The notes beneath the pieces are model-generated. The model searched no databases, was not told where the DNA came from, and saw nothing but the letters and a program-made list of their open reading frames with translations. DNA of 64,000 nt, taken from NCBI RefSeq assembly GCF_002210095.1, contig NZ_AQQR01000018.1:1-64000 (forward strand). Reading direction: 5' to 3'. The position numbers and the translations under genes were made by a program. This document shows positions 50,602 through 59,958 of the stretch, piece after piece. The DNA is from Marinibacterium profundimaris. Its GTDB lineage: Bacteria > Pseudomonadota > Alphaproteobacteria > Rhodobacterales > Rhodobacteraceae. How positions within the stretch are numbered: position 1 is the stretch's first letter; each line of letters opens with the position of its first letter.

Positions 50602-51596
50602 GCCTTTCCGACGATGTGGCGCGGGTCCTGACGGTCCTGTGTCCGATGCACCTGACCCTGGACGCCTCGGGCCACGTGGCACAGGTCGGCCCGACCCTGC
50701 AGAAGCTCCGCCCCGACGACCGGATGGAGGGCAAGCGGTTTCTCGACATCTTCGAGCTGATCCGCCCGCGCAGCGTCGCCGCGATCGAGGAGCTTTTCAC
50801 CACGCCCGGTGTCAAGCTTCGGCTGCAGTTCCGCGACATGCCGCGCACCGGGTTCAAGGGCGTGATGGTCCCGCTGGCGCCGGGAGAGGGGGCGGTGGTG
50901 AACCTCTCCTTCGGCTTTTCCGTGCTTGAAGCGGTGCGCGATTACGCCCTGACGGCGGCGGATTTCTCGGCCACCGAACTGACGATCGAGATGCTCTACC
51001 TGGTGGAGGCGAAATCTGCCGCGATGGAGGCGTCGCGCTCGCTCAACACACGGCTGCAGGGCGCGATGATCGCGGCCGAGGAACAGGCCTTCACCGACAC
51101 GCTGACCGGGCTGAAGAACCGCCGCGCGCTGAATCACGTGCTCAAACGCCTGCGCAATGCGCAGCGGCCCTTCGCGGTGATGCAGCTGGACCTGGATTTC
51201 TTCAAGGCGGTCAACGACACCCATGGCCACGCGGCGGGCGATCACGTGCTGCAGGAGGTGGCCCGCGCGATGGTCTCGGAAACCCGGGAAACGGACACGG
51301 TGGCGCGGGTGGGCGGCGATGAATTCGTGCTGGTCTTCGACCGGCTGCAGGATCGGGCGCGGCTTGAGTCCATCGCTGACCGGCTGATTGCCGGGGTGAC
51401 GGCGCCGATCCCGTTCAACGGCAAGCTTTGCCAGGTCTCGGCCAGCATCGGCAGCGCTTTCTACGACGGGGTCAGCGACATGGACACCGCCACGCTGATG
51501 TCAGAGGCCGACATGGCGCTTTATGCCGCCAAGCACGCAGGACGCGGACGGCATTTCCTTTACGATCCGGATCGCGACGGGCCGGTGCCGGGATAG
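50598..51596 (+). CDS. H-NOX-associated diguanylate cyclase
   Basis: This is a 332-residue protein. The N-terminal 130 residues resemble the H-NOX-associated (HNOBA-like) domain, with 'GKRFLDIFELIRPRSVAAIE'. A helix follows ('ELTIEMLYLVEAKSAAMEAS') and then a GGDEF domain with 'RVGGDEFVLVFDR' (residues about 234-246) and 'DLDFFKAVNDTHGHAAGDH'. The RxxD inhibitory site is intact (RETD five residues before GGDEF), so product inhibition by c-di-GMP is likely. There is no EAL domain. It starts inside the H-NOX stop, so both are made together; the H-NOX probably gates its activity. Confidence 0.9.
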   Translation: MSLSDDVARVLTVLCPMHLTLDASGHVAQVGPTLQKLRPDDRMEGKRFLDIFELIRPRSVAAIEELFTTPGVKLRLQFRDMPRTGFKGVMVPLAPGEGAVVNLSFGFSVLEAVRDYALTAADFSATELTIEMLYLVEAKSAAMEASRSLNTRLQGAMIAAEEQAFTDTLTGLKNRRALNHVLKRLRNAQRPFAVMQLDLDFFKAVNDTHGHAAGDHVLQEVARAMVSETRETDTVARVGGDEFVLVFDRLQDRARLESIADRLIAGVTAPIPFNGKLCQVSASIGSAFYDGVSDMDTATLMSEADMALYAAKHAGRGRHFLYDPDRDGPVPG

Positions 51597-51714
51597 GCCG
51601 CCATGGGGCTTGCCGGGGGATGGCGCGCCGCGCACGTCTCGCACCCCCGGCCCGCAGTGGATCAAGCCATCAATGGCGTCCTGCGCGCCCAGGCCGGCAG
51701 GTGACGGGCCCGGT

Positions 51715-53304
51715 TCAGAACGCCATCGCGCAGCCGTCCTTGCGCGGGTCCGAGCCGGCCACATAACCCTCGCCCAGCCGGCGGATGATCTGCGCCCCGC
51801 CGAAGCCGAAGACCGCCTCGGGCGGCTCCACGTCGATCTCGTGGCCCATCGCCTGCAGCGCGGCGACAACCTCGGGGTCGAAGCCTGGCTCCACCGCCAC
51901 CTTGCGTCCGCCGTTGACCCGCCAGCGCGGCGCATCGGCGGCGGCCTGCGGATTCTGTCCGTGGCCGAGGATGCGCAGCGCCATCTGCAGGTGCCCCTGC
52001 GCCTGCATCGGTCCGCCCATCACGCCAAAGGACATCTCGGGCTGGCCCTGCGCACCGGTGGCAAAGCCCGGAATGATCGTCTGGAACGGTTTCTTGGACG
52101 GTCCGACCTCGTTCACGTGCCCCGGTTGCAGCGAAAAGCCCGCGCCGCGGTTCTGCAGCGAGATCCCGGTGCCCGGCACCACCACGCCGGACCCGAAGCC
52201 CATGAAGTTCGACTGGATGAAGGACACCATCCGCCCCTCGGCATCGGCGGCGGATAGATAGACGGTGCCGCCCGGCCCGGGCTGGCCTGCCTTCGGGTCG
52301 CCAGCGGCGGCGGGGTCGATCAGCCGGGCGCGGCGGTCGAGATAGGCGGGATCCAGCAGCGCCTCGGGCGTGACCCGCATGAAGGACGCATCGGCCACGT
52401 GTTCGGCGGCATCGGCCAGGGCCAGCTTCACCGCTTCGATCGACAAATGCGTGACGCCGGTCGCGTCCGGCCCGCCGCTGCGCCAATCGTGCCGGTCCAG
52501 CATTCCCAGGGCAAGCAGGGCCGAGATGCCCTGACCGTTCGGCGGGATCTCGTGCACCCGATAGTCCCCGAAGGCGGTGGAGATCGTGCCGACCCAGTCC
52601 GGCTCCTGCGCGGCCAGGTCGTCCAGCGTGAGCGCCGCGCCATGGGCGGCGGCATCGGCGGCAATGCGTTCGGCCAGTTCGCCACGGTAGAAGGCCTCGC
52701 CCTCGGTCTCGGCGATCAGGCGCAGGGTGGCGCCGTGATCGGGCAGGGTGATGCGTTCGCCGGCGCGCGGGGCCCGGCCGCCGGCCATGAAGCAGTCAGC
52801 AAAGCCCGGCTGGACCGAAAGCTCCGGCCCGGTCATGCCCCAAAGCCGGGCGATGGTCGGGCTGACGTGGAAGCCCTCGGTCGCGTAGCGGATCGCCGGG
52901 GACGCGATTTCGGACAGGGGCAGGGTTCCAAAGCGGCGCCAGAGCGCGATCCAGGCCGAGACGGCGCCAGGCACCGTCACCGCCTCCCAGCCGCGCTGGG
53001 GCATCGTGGTGCCGCCGGAGAAGCGCTCCGGTGTCCAGGCGGCCGGCGACCGGCCCGAGGCGTTGAGCCCGTGCAGCTCCTTGCCGTCCCAGACGATCGC
53101 ATAGGCGTCCGATCCGATGCCGCAGCCCGTCGGCTCCACCACCGTCAGCACCATGGCCGCGGCGACTGCTGCGTCGATCGCGGTGCCGCCCTTGTGCAGC
53201 ATGGCCAGGCCGGCTGCCGTGGCCAGGGGCTGCGAGGTGGCGACGGCATTGTCGCCCATGACCGGCTGACGCCGCGAGGAATAGGGGAGGTCGGGGTCGA
53301 TCAC
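51715..53304 (-). CDS. Gamma-glutamyltransferase family protein
   Basis: The 529-residue product has the Ntn-hydrolase GGT fold: 'LATAAGLAMLHKGGTAIDAA' and 'VVEPTGCGIGSDAYAIVWDG' in the large subunit, and the processing-site Thr in 'PGPGGTVYLSAADAEGRMVS' (small subunit start). 'GPSKKPFQTIIPGF' and 'GGPMQAQGHLQ' follow. It should self-cleave and split gamma-glutamyl amides, but it has no signal peptide, unlike periplasmic glutathione-degrading GGT, so a cytoplasmic acylase-type substrate is likely. The start is a GTG at 53304 with AAGGATCC upstream; the ATG inside would remove the first strand. The 363 bp between it and tRNA-Glu show only hairpins. Confidence 0.88.
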   Translation of the reverse strand: MIDPDLPYSSRRQPVMGDNAVATSQPLATAAGLAMLHKGGTAIDAAVAAAMVLTVVEPTGCGIGSDAYAIVWDGKELHGLNASGRSPAAWTPERFSGGTTMPQRGWEAVTVPGAVSAWIALWRRFGTLPLSEIASPAIRYATEGFHVSPTIARLWGMTGPELSVQPGFADCFMAGGRAPRAGERITLPDHGATLRLIAETEGEAFYRGELAERIAADAAAHGAALTLDDLAAQEPDWVGTISTAFGDYRVHEIPPNGQGISALLALGMLDRHDWRSGGPDATGVTHLSIEAVKLALADAAEHVADASFMRVTPEALLDPAYLDRRARLIDPAAAGDPKAGQPGPGGTVYLSAADAEGRMVSFIQSNFMGFGSGVVVPGTGISLQNRGAGFSLQPGHVNEVGPSKKPFQTIIPGFATGAQGQPEMSFGVMGGPMQAQGHLQMALRILGHGQNPQAAADAPRWRVNGGRKVAVEPGFDPEVVAALQAMGHEIDVEPPEAVFGFGGAQIIRRLGEGYVAGSDPRKDGCAMAF

Positions 53305-53594
53305 GCCGAGGATCCTTCTGCTGTGGTGTCGGCGGAGGGTTGTTCGCCGCGGGCATGAGGCGTCAGCGGGGCGTGAAGCACAAGAGCCGTTTGGAAAAGC
53401 CCGCCATCCTGAGACGCTGATGGCGAAGGGAATGCCGGTCAGGTCCGCGCTGTGCCCGCTTGTCCGCCAGGATCTTTTAACGGGTTTCGTGGCCGGGGCG
53501 AGACGACGTGGCATTGCTGCGTCTGGATCAGCGCGCAATCGGCCGTCGCATGCCGCGGTGGTAGCGTTTCCGAGGTAGGCAAGAGATGGAGCGT

Positions 53595-53620
53595 CCGAGA
53601 CAAACTGTCCTGCGTCTCGG
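53595..53620. other. Hairpin in the spacer between tRNA-Glu and the ggt-like gene
   Basis: CCGAGAC (53595-53601) pairs with GTCTCGG (53614-53620); a second stem GGCTGC-ATT-GCAGCC follows at 53625-53639. Both lie just after the tRNA-Glu 3' end in its direction and may help end its transcript. No T tract is seen. The remainder of 53305-53594 shows nothing that I can support. Confidence 0.35.
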
Positions 53621-53667
53621 AAATGGCTGCATTGCAGCCAATAAAACAAGGTAGTTCAGGGAGAAAG

Positions 53668-53742
53668 TGGCAGCCCGTAGGGGAATCGAACCCCTCTTTC
53701 CAGGTTGAAAACCTGGCGTCCTAACCGATAGACGAACGGGCC
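53668..53742 (-). tRNA. tRNA-Glu (anticodon TTC)
   Basis: The 75-nt tRNA on the minus strand has acceptor stem GGCCCGT paired with ACGGGCT, anticodon arm CCAGG-TTTTCAA-CCTGG with anticodon TTC, T-arm AGGGG-TTCGATT-CCCCT and an encoded CCA. It reads GAA and GAG. No integrase is nearby. Confidence 0.95.
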
Positions 53743-53746
53743 ACTG

Positions 53747-53790
53747 TGTGTCGGCGTTAGCGCCGGTCTGTGTCGGCGTTGCCGCCGGTG
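53747..53790. repeat. Two tandem 22-bp repeats upstream of tRNA-Glu
   Basis: TGTGTCGGCGTT followed by a varied tetramer and CCGGT is present twice in a row (53747-53768 and 53769-53790), four or so differences in 22. They lie immediately 5' of the tRNA-Glu gene, so they sit over or near its promoter. Confidence 0.6.
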
Positions 53791-53870
53791 AGGGGCTATC
53801 TAGGCAATCGGCCGGGGGGGCGCAAGCCAAAAAATCGACCTCGGGCGAAGAATTTTTGCGGGTTCCCGGA

Positions 53871-55619
53871 TCACCCCGAACTGGCCGATGCGGCGTCCTC
53901 CAGGCGCAGCTGAACGCTTTGCCGGCCGCCCCAGGTGTTGATGTCCAGCCGGCCTGCCACGTGAACCCGGGCGCGGTCGCCGCGGGCCAGGACCGCGCCC
54001 ATCGGGCCGTCGAAGGCGCCGAAGGCGATGGCCTCGATGTTGGCGCCCATCCCGTCGGTCAGCGAGACCTTGAGGTGCCCGCTGCCGACCTCGCGCGCGT
54101 GGCGCACAATCAGGTCGGGCAGGGCAAAGCGCGGGGCCGAGGCGCCGGCGCCGTAGGGGCCCGCGCGTTCCAGCGTCTCGATCAGCTCTACCGTCGCGGC
54201 GCCGGGCATCAGCAGCCCGTCCAGCCGCAGGTCGCCCGGCCCCATCGTGCCGGCGCCCTGGCGCGCCAGCAGGTCCGAGAGGCGCTCCATCGCCGGTTCC
54301 AGCCGATCCTGCGCCACCGTGAGCCCGGCAGCCATGCGGTGGCCGCCGCCCTTGATCAGCAGCCCCTCGGCCGCCAGCCGCTGGATCGAGGCGCCCAGGT
54401 CCACGCCCGTGACCGACCGGCCCGAGCCCTTGCCCTCGTCCCCCTCGAAGCCGATCACCACGGCGGGGCGGTTGGTGGCCTCCTTCAGGCGCGAGGCGAC
54501 GATGCCGACCACGCCGGGATGCCAGCCGTCCTGCGCGGCCCAGACCAGCGGTCCCGCGAGGCCGCGCGCCTCGGCCTGGTCAAGCGCGGCGGTGCGAACC
54601 ATGTCCTCGATCGCGCGGCGTTCGGTGTTGAGCTGGTCCAGCTTCTCGGCCATGGCGGCGGCCTCGTGCGGGTCCAGCGTGGCCAGCAGGCGGGCGCCAA
54701 GGTCGGCCTTACCGATGCGGCCGCCGGCATTGATTCGGGGGCCCAGCAGGAAGCCCAGGGAATAGGCGCTGGGGGCGCTGTCCATCCGTGCCACGTCGGC
54801 CAGGGCCACCAGCCCGGGCCGGTCCCGCCGCGCCATGACCCGCAGCCCCTGGCGCACCAGCGCCCGGTTCACCCCGATCAGCGGCGCCACGTCGGCCACG
54901 GTGGCCAGCGCCACCAGGTCCAGCATCGCCAGCAGATCCGGCCCCTGCTGCCCGGCCTCGCGCATCTGCCGCCCGGCCTCCACCAGCATCAGGAAGACCA
55001 CCGCCGCGGCGCAAAGGTGCCCCAGCGCGCCGTCTTCGTCCTGCCGGTTGGGGTTCACCACGGCATGGGCCTCGGGCAGGGTTTCGCCGCCCAGGTGGTG
55101 GTCGAGCACGACGACATCCGTGCCGCCCGTCGCCGCGATGGGCTCGTGCGAGAGCGTGCCGCAATCGACGCAGATGATCAGGCCATGGGTCTTCGCCAGC
55201 ATCTGCATCGCGGGCACGTTTGGGCCATAGCCTTCGTCGATGCGGTCGGGGACATAGACCGTCGCCTCGCGCCCCAGCGACCGCAGCCAGCTGACCAGAA
55301 GCGCGGCCGAAGAGCCGCCGTCGACGTCGTAATCGGCGAAGATCGCGATCCGCTCGCGCCGGGTCACGGCGGCCAGAACGCGCGCGGCCGCACGTTCCAT
55401 GTCGCGCAGCGATCGCGGATCCGGCAGCAAATCGCGCAGCTGGGGGGACAGGAAGGCCTCGGCCTCGGTCGCGTCCACGCCGCGGCGAGCCAGGACAAGG
55501 CAGACGGGACGGGGCAGGCCGGTGGCCTGGGCCAGCGCCTCGGCGGCCCGTTCGGTCTCGATTCCGGGGCCGGTCCAGCGCCGGCCGGTCAGAGAGGACT
55601 CAACCCCTAGAAAGCTCAT
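53871..55619 (-). CDS. recJ: Single-stranded-DNA-specific exonuclease RecJ
   Basis: This is a 582-residue 5'-3' single-strand exonuclease of the DHH phosphoesterase family, acting in recombination and mismatch/base excision repair. Motif I is 'IFADYDVDGGSSAALL' (residues about 82-97), the DHH motif is 'VVLDHHLGG', and the DHHA1 region has 'SGRSVTGVDLG' and 'IKGGGHRMAAGL'. The C-terminal OB fold follows. The ATG at 55619 was chosen over one 12 codons upstream that falls in the intergenic element. It is the last gene of a minus-strand glpX-recJ run. Confidence 0.95.
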   Translation of the reverse strand: MSFLGVESSLTGRRWTGPGIETERAAEALAQATGLPRPVCLVLARRGVDATEAEAFLSPQLRDLLPDPRSLRDMERAAARVLAAVTRRERIAIFADYDVDGGSSAALLVSWLRSLGREATVYVPDRIDEGYGPNVPAMQMLAKTHGLIICVDCGTLSHEPIAATGGTDVVVLDHHLGGETLPEAHAVVNPNRQDEDGALGHLCAAAVVFLMLVEAGRQMREAGQQGPDLLAMLDLVALATVADVAPLIGVNRALVRQGLRVMARRDRPGLVALADVARMDSAPSAYSLGFLLGPRINAGGRIGKADLGARLLATLDPHEAAAMAEKLDQLNTERRAIEDMVRTAALDQAEARGLAGPLVWAAQDGWHPGVVGIVASRLKEATNRPAVVIGFEGDEGKGSGRSVTGVDLGASIQRLAAEGLLIKGGGHRMAAGLTVAQDRLEPAMERLSDLLARQGAGTMGPGDLRLDGLLMPGAATVELIETLERAGPYGAGASAPRFALPDLIVRHAREVGSGHLKVSLTDGMGANIEAIAFGAFDGPMGAVLARGDRARVHVAGRLDINTWGGRQSVQLRLEDAASASSG

Positions 55620-55649
55620 CTGAATTTCCGTGACAGGGGTGGGGCAGGG

Positions 55650-55690
55650 CGCCACCTCCTGTCTTCATCTTTGCAAAAATACTCGGCCGA
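55650..55690 (-). repeat. Dispersed intergenic element, copy 4
   Basis: On the minus strand GAGTATTTTTGCAAAGATGAAGACAGG runs into GTGGCGCC, matching copies 1 and 2. It is between glpX and recJ, 34 nt after the glpX stop in that gene's direction, again the place of a terminator. The sequence is split here: core GAGTATTTTTGCAAAG, then ATGAAGACAGG. Confidence 0.6.
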
Positions 55691-55723
55691 CCGCTGCCAC
55701 AGGCGCCGCCGGCCGGGCAGGGC

Positions 55724-56692
55724 TCATTCCTCGATTGGTGAGCGGTACTGCACGCGGCGGACCGACCCGGTCTTGGACCGCATCAGGATGGTTTCGGTGG
55801 TCAGCCAGCCGACCTCGCGCTTGATGCCCGGCAGCAGCGTGCCGCCGGTGACGCCGGTGGCGGCAAAGATCACGTCGCCGCGGACCATCTCGTCGCGGGT
55901 GTAGATCTTGTCCAGATCCGAGATCCCCGCCTTCAGCGCGCGACCCTTCTCGTCCTCGTTGCGGAACAGTAGACGGCCCTGGATCTGGCCGCCCATGCAC
56001 TTCAGCGCCGAGGCCGCCAACACGCCTTCCGGCGCCCCGCCCGAGCCCATGTACATGTCGATTCCGGTCTTCTCGGTTTCGGCGCAATGCATCACGCCGG
56101 CCACGTCGCCATCGGTGATCAGGCGGATCGCGGCGCCGGTCGACCGGACCTCTTCGATCATCTCCTGGTGGCGCGGGCGTTCGAGGATGCAGACGGTGAT
56201 GTCCTTGGGCGCGCAGCCCTTTTCGGACGCCAGCGCCGAGACGCGGGTCGCCGGCGGCATGTCGAGCGTCACGAGCCCCTCGGAATAGCCCGGCCCGATC
56301 GCCAGCTTTTCCATGTAGACGTCCGGCGCATGCAGCATCGAGCCGCGCGGGCCCATGGCGATCACGGTCAGCGCGTTGGGCATGTCCTTGGCGGTAAGCG
56401 TCGTGCCCTCCAGCGGATCCAGCGCGATGTCGACGCCGGGGCCGTTGCCGGTGCCGACTTCCTCGCCGATATACAGCATCGGCGCCTCGTCGCGTTCGCC
56501 CTCGCCGATCACGACCACGCCCTGGATGTCGAGCTGGTTGAGCTGGTCGCGCATGGCGTTGACGGCGGCCTGGTCGGCGGCCTTCTCGTCGCCGCGACCC
56601 ACCCACTTGGCCGAGGCAAGCGCCGCCTGTTCGGCGACGCGGGCCAATCCCAGCGACAGCATGCGGTCGTGAAATTCGACAATGGTGCTCAT
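55724..56692 (-). CDS. glpX: Class II fructose-1,6-bisphosphatase (GlpX)
   Basis: This 322-residue Li-sensitive, Mn-dependent phosphatase of gluconeogenesis and the Calvin cycle hydrolyses fructose-1,6-bisphosphate (and in some bacteria sedoheptulose-1,7-bisphosphate). It has the family opening 'LGLARVAEQAALASAKWVGR', metal motifs 'GEGERDEAPML' and 'DIALDPLEGTT', and 'AATGVTGGTLLPGIK' at the end. It follows hom on the same strand (58 bp) and precedes recJ, an order common in Rhodobacteraceae. No ribulose-bisphosphate carboxylase lies here, so a gluconeogenic role is likely. Confidence 0.95.
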   Translation of the reverse strand: MSTIVEFHDRMLSLGLARVAEQAALASAKWVGRGDEKAADQAAVNAMRDQLNQLDIQGVVVIGEGERDEAPMLYIGEEVGTGNGPGVDIALDPLEGTTLTAKDMPNALTVIAMGPRGSMLHAPDVYMEKLAIGPGYSEGLVTLDMPPATRVSALASEKGCAPKDITVCILERPRHQEMIEEVRSTGAAIRLITDGDVAGVMHCAETEKTGIDMYMGSGGAPEGVLAASALKCMGGQIQGRLLFRNEDEKGRALKAGISDLDKIYTRDEMVRGDVIFAATGVTGGTLLPGIKREVGWLTTETILMRSKTGSVRRVQYRSPIEE

Positions 56693-56750
56693 GAAGACAT
56701 TCCTTCGAAGTTACTACACTGGGACATTAACCGGATTTTGTGAAAATCGA

Positions 56751-58037
<1,287 letters not shown>

Positions 58038-58114
58038 GCGGGATCCTTTCCGTGGTATCTTTCGGCTGTTCGTGTAGCGGGTTCGTGAACAGGGCGCAAC
58101 GCGGCGCGGGGCCC

Positions 58115-58435
58115 CTAAGGCTCGATCCCGCGCTGAAGCCGCCGGCGCGATGCAGGGTCGAGCACATCGCTGCCGCGCAGCGCATCGGCCTGGCGCTGCA
58201 GCCGGGCGGCGCGGCCCTGCAGATCGGCCTGCAGATCGGCGGCCTGCGTGACCGGATCGGTCGAGGCGGCGAGGATCGGACCCAGCGGGATCAGCTCGGG
58301 ATAGTCGGCCGTTTCCAGCGCCGGATCGCCGGCCTCGTCCAGCGCGGGCACCTCTATGCAGCCTGCCAGGCCAAGGCCGAGCGCCAGCAAAAGGGCCGTC
58401 GGAAGCTGGGCGGTGCGGGTCAGGCGGCGGGTCAC
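58115..58435 (-). CDS. Small predicted lipoprotein
   Basis: The 106-residue product has a lipoprotein signal peptide with lipobox 'GLAGC' (Cys about 26), so it should be lipid-anchored in the envelope. The mature part is acidic first ('EVPALDEAGDPALETADYPE'), then carries a helix rich in Gln, Arg and Ala ('DLQADLQGRAARLQRQADAL'). No family is recognised. The start is a GTG at 58435 with AAGGATCC upstream. It lies 77 nt upstream of hom on the same strand. Confidence 0.7.
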   Translation of the reverse strand: MTRRLTRTAQLPTALLLALGLGLAGCIEVPALDEAGDPALETADYPELIPLGPILAASTDPVTQAADLQADLQGRAARLQRQADALRGSDVLDPASRRRLQRGIEP

Positions 58436-58653
58436 GTGGGGCGGATCCTTTGGGATTGCGCGGAATACGCAGGAAAGGTGATGCCCGATCCCGCGCCCTC
58501 CCGCAACAGGAGCGCGACACGGCGGGGCGGGAAAGGCCGCCGGGACGGCGGAACATGACGTGTTGGGGTGCGGTGCGTCACGCCCGTGCGGGGGCTTGCC
58601 GCCCGGGTCCGTGGCCGCGTCGCACGGGGCGCGATGGCTCCGGGGTTCTATCT

Positions 58654-58665
58654 GAACGTTTGTTC
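58654..58665. promoter_or_regulatory. Inverted repeat upstream of TetR gene, probable autoregulatory site
   Basis: GAAC-GTTT-GTTC lies 15 bp before the TetR start and would overlap its promoter or ribosome site region; the related TTCGAA overlaps it at 58663-58668. TetR regulators usually bind such palindromes to repress themselves. The 243-bp spacer 58438-58680 otherwise shows nothing distinct. Confidence 0.55.
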
Positions 58666-58680
58666 GAATAATCTGCCGCC

Positions 58681-59268
58681 ATGGCACGCACCGCAGGTTC
58701 GCATTCCGACATCACCGGTCCCCGCATCCGCGAGGCTGCCCTGCGGCTTTTCGCCGAACATGGCTATGCGGCGGTCTCGATGCGCCAGATCGCGGCGGAG
58801 GTGGGCGTGCAGGCCGGGGCGCTCTACAACTATACTGCCGACAAGCAGAGCCTGCTGGCCGGTCTGATGCGCGGTCATCTCGAAGAGCTGCTGGCCGAGC
58901 GCGCGGCCGAGGAGACGGGTCCGGACCCGCTGGCCCGGCTGGATGCCTTCACGCGCTTTCACATCCGCTATCACCTTGAGCGGCCCGAGGCGGTCTTCAT
59001 CGCCTACATGGAGCTGCGCAATCTCAGCCCCGACAATTTCCGCGAGATCGAGGTCCTGCGACATGCCTACGAGACGGAGCTGGAAACGGTTCTGCAGGAC
59101 GGGGTGGCCCAAGGGGTGTTTGACGTGCCCGATCCGAAGGTGGCGACGCTGGCCGTGATCGCCATGCTGACCGGCGTGACGACCTGGTACCGCGACACCG
59201 GGCGCCTGTCGCGCGACGAGGTGGCGGAAACCTATTGCGGCATGGTGCGCCGGCTGGTCGGCTGCTGA
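58681..59268 (+). CDS. TetR-family transcriptional regulator
   Basis: The 195-residue product has an N-terminal HTH ('AALRLFAEHGYAAVSMRQIA', with 'VGVQAGALYNYTADKQSLL', residues about 18-60) and a helical ligand domain with 'HLERPEAVFIAYMELRNLSP', typical of regulators in the acyl-CoA/fatty acid degradation group. The regulated gene is not obvious; it may be a neighbour or elsewhere. The lipoprotein gene is divergent, but its start is 245 bp away. Confidence 0.87.
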   Translation: MARTAGSHSDITGPRIREAALRLFAEHGYAAVSMRQIAAEVGVQAGALYNYTADKQSLLAGLMRGHLEELLAERAAEETGPDPLARLDAFTRFHIRYHLERPEAVFIAYMELRNLSPDNFREIEVLRHAYETELETVLQDGVAQGVFDVPDPKVATLAVIAMLTGVTTWYRDTGRLSRDEVAETYCGMVRRLVGC

Positions 59269-59421
59269 GGGCAGGGGGCCGGTCAGGCACCGCGCGGGGC
59301 AACGCGCCCGTCATGACGCCCGCTTTATTACGCCCACTTTGTCGGGCGCAGTCGGCACACGCCGCGCGTTTCGGTGCGGAAGGCCGCGAGGATGCGTCCG
59401 ATCCTGCCGGGCAACCTGCGG

Positions 59422-59958
59422 TTACCTCGGTTCCTGGACAAAGGCGGTGGACGAGACCAGTGAATATTGCCCCGCGCCGTCCTTCACCATGTTGGCGCCA
59501 AGGCCCCAGGCGCCGAAGACCGGGTCGATCTTGGCGCAGGCGCGCAGGATCATCAGCTCGTTGTCCAGCCCGTTGACGAAGTTGCGCACCGGCGACACTT
59601 CCTCGGACTTGTCGGTGCAGTCGACCCGGTCGGGGGGCGAGACCCAGTTCTGCGGATCGACCTGGATCATCTCCAGCCGCAGCGACTGCCGGCAATCGTC
59701 GATGAAACCGGCGCGTTCGCAGATCCGGTCCTTGATCTCGTCATGCTGTGGGGCCGAGCCGGTGCCAAGACGGATGTCGCGGACCACCTGGTCCATGGCG
59801 CTTTCCAGCATCCCGTGCTGCAGCGACACCATCCCAAGCTCCACGGCCGAGGCCAGCATCAGCAGCATGGCCGGCACCGTGATCGCGAATTCGATGGTGC
59901 TGGAGCCTTTCTCAGACCGCCGGAAGCGGCGCAGGGCGGCAAGGGCAGGGCGCATCAT
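59422..59958 (-). CDS. TadE-like pilus assembly/minor pilin protein
   Basis: The 178-residue product has a cytoplasmic start, then 'SEKGSSTIEFAITVPAMLLM', the TadE/TadG N-terminal signature (Glu at the start of a hydrophobic helix, like a prepilin). The C-terminal part is extracellular or periplasmic and has four Cys. It overlaps the larger TadG-like gene (ATGA). It is a predicted minor component of a Flp/Tad-type system; no other tad genes are here. Confidence 0.85.
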   Translation of the reverse strand: MMRPALAALRRFRRSEKGSSTIEFAITVPAMLLMLASAVELGMVSLQHGMLESAMDQVVRDIRLGTGSAPQHDEIKDRICERAGFIDDCRQSLRLEMIQVDPQNWVSPPDRVDCTDKSEEVSPVRNFVNGLDNELMILRACAKIDPVFGAWGLGANMVKDGAGQYSLVSSTAFVQEPR

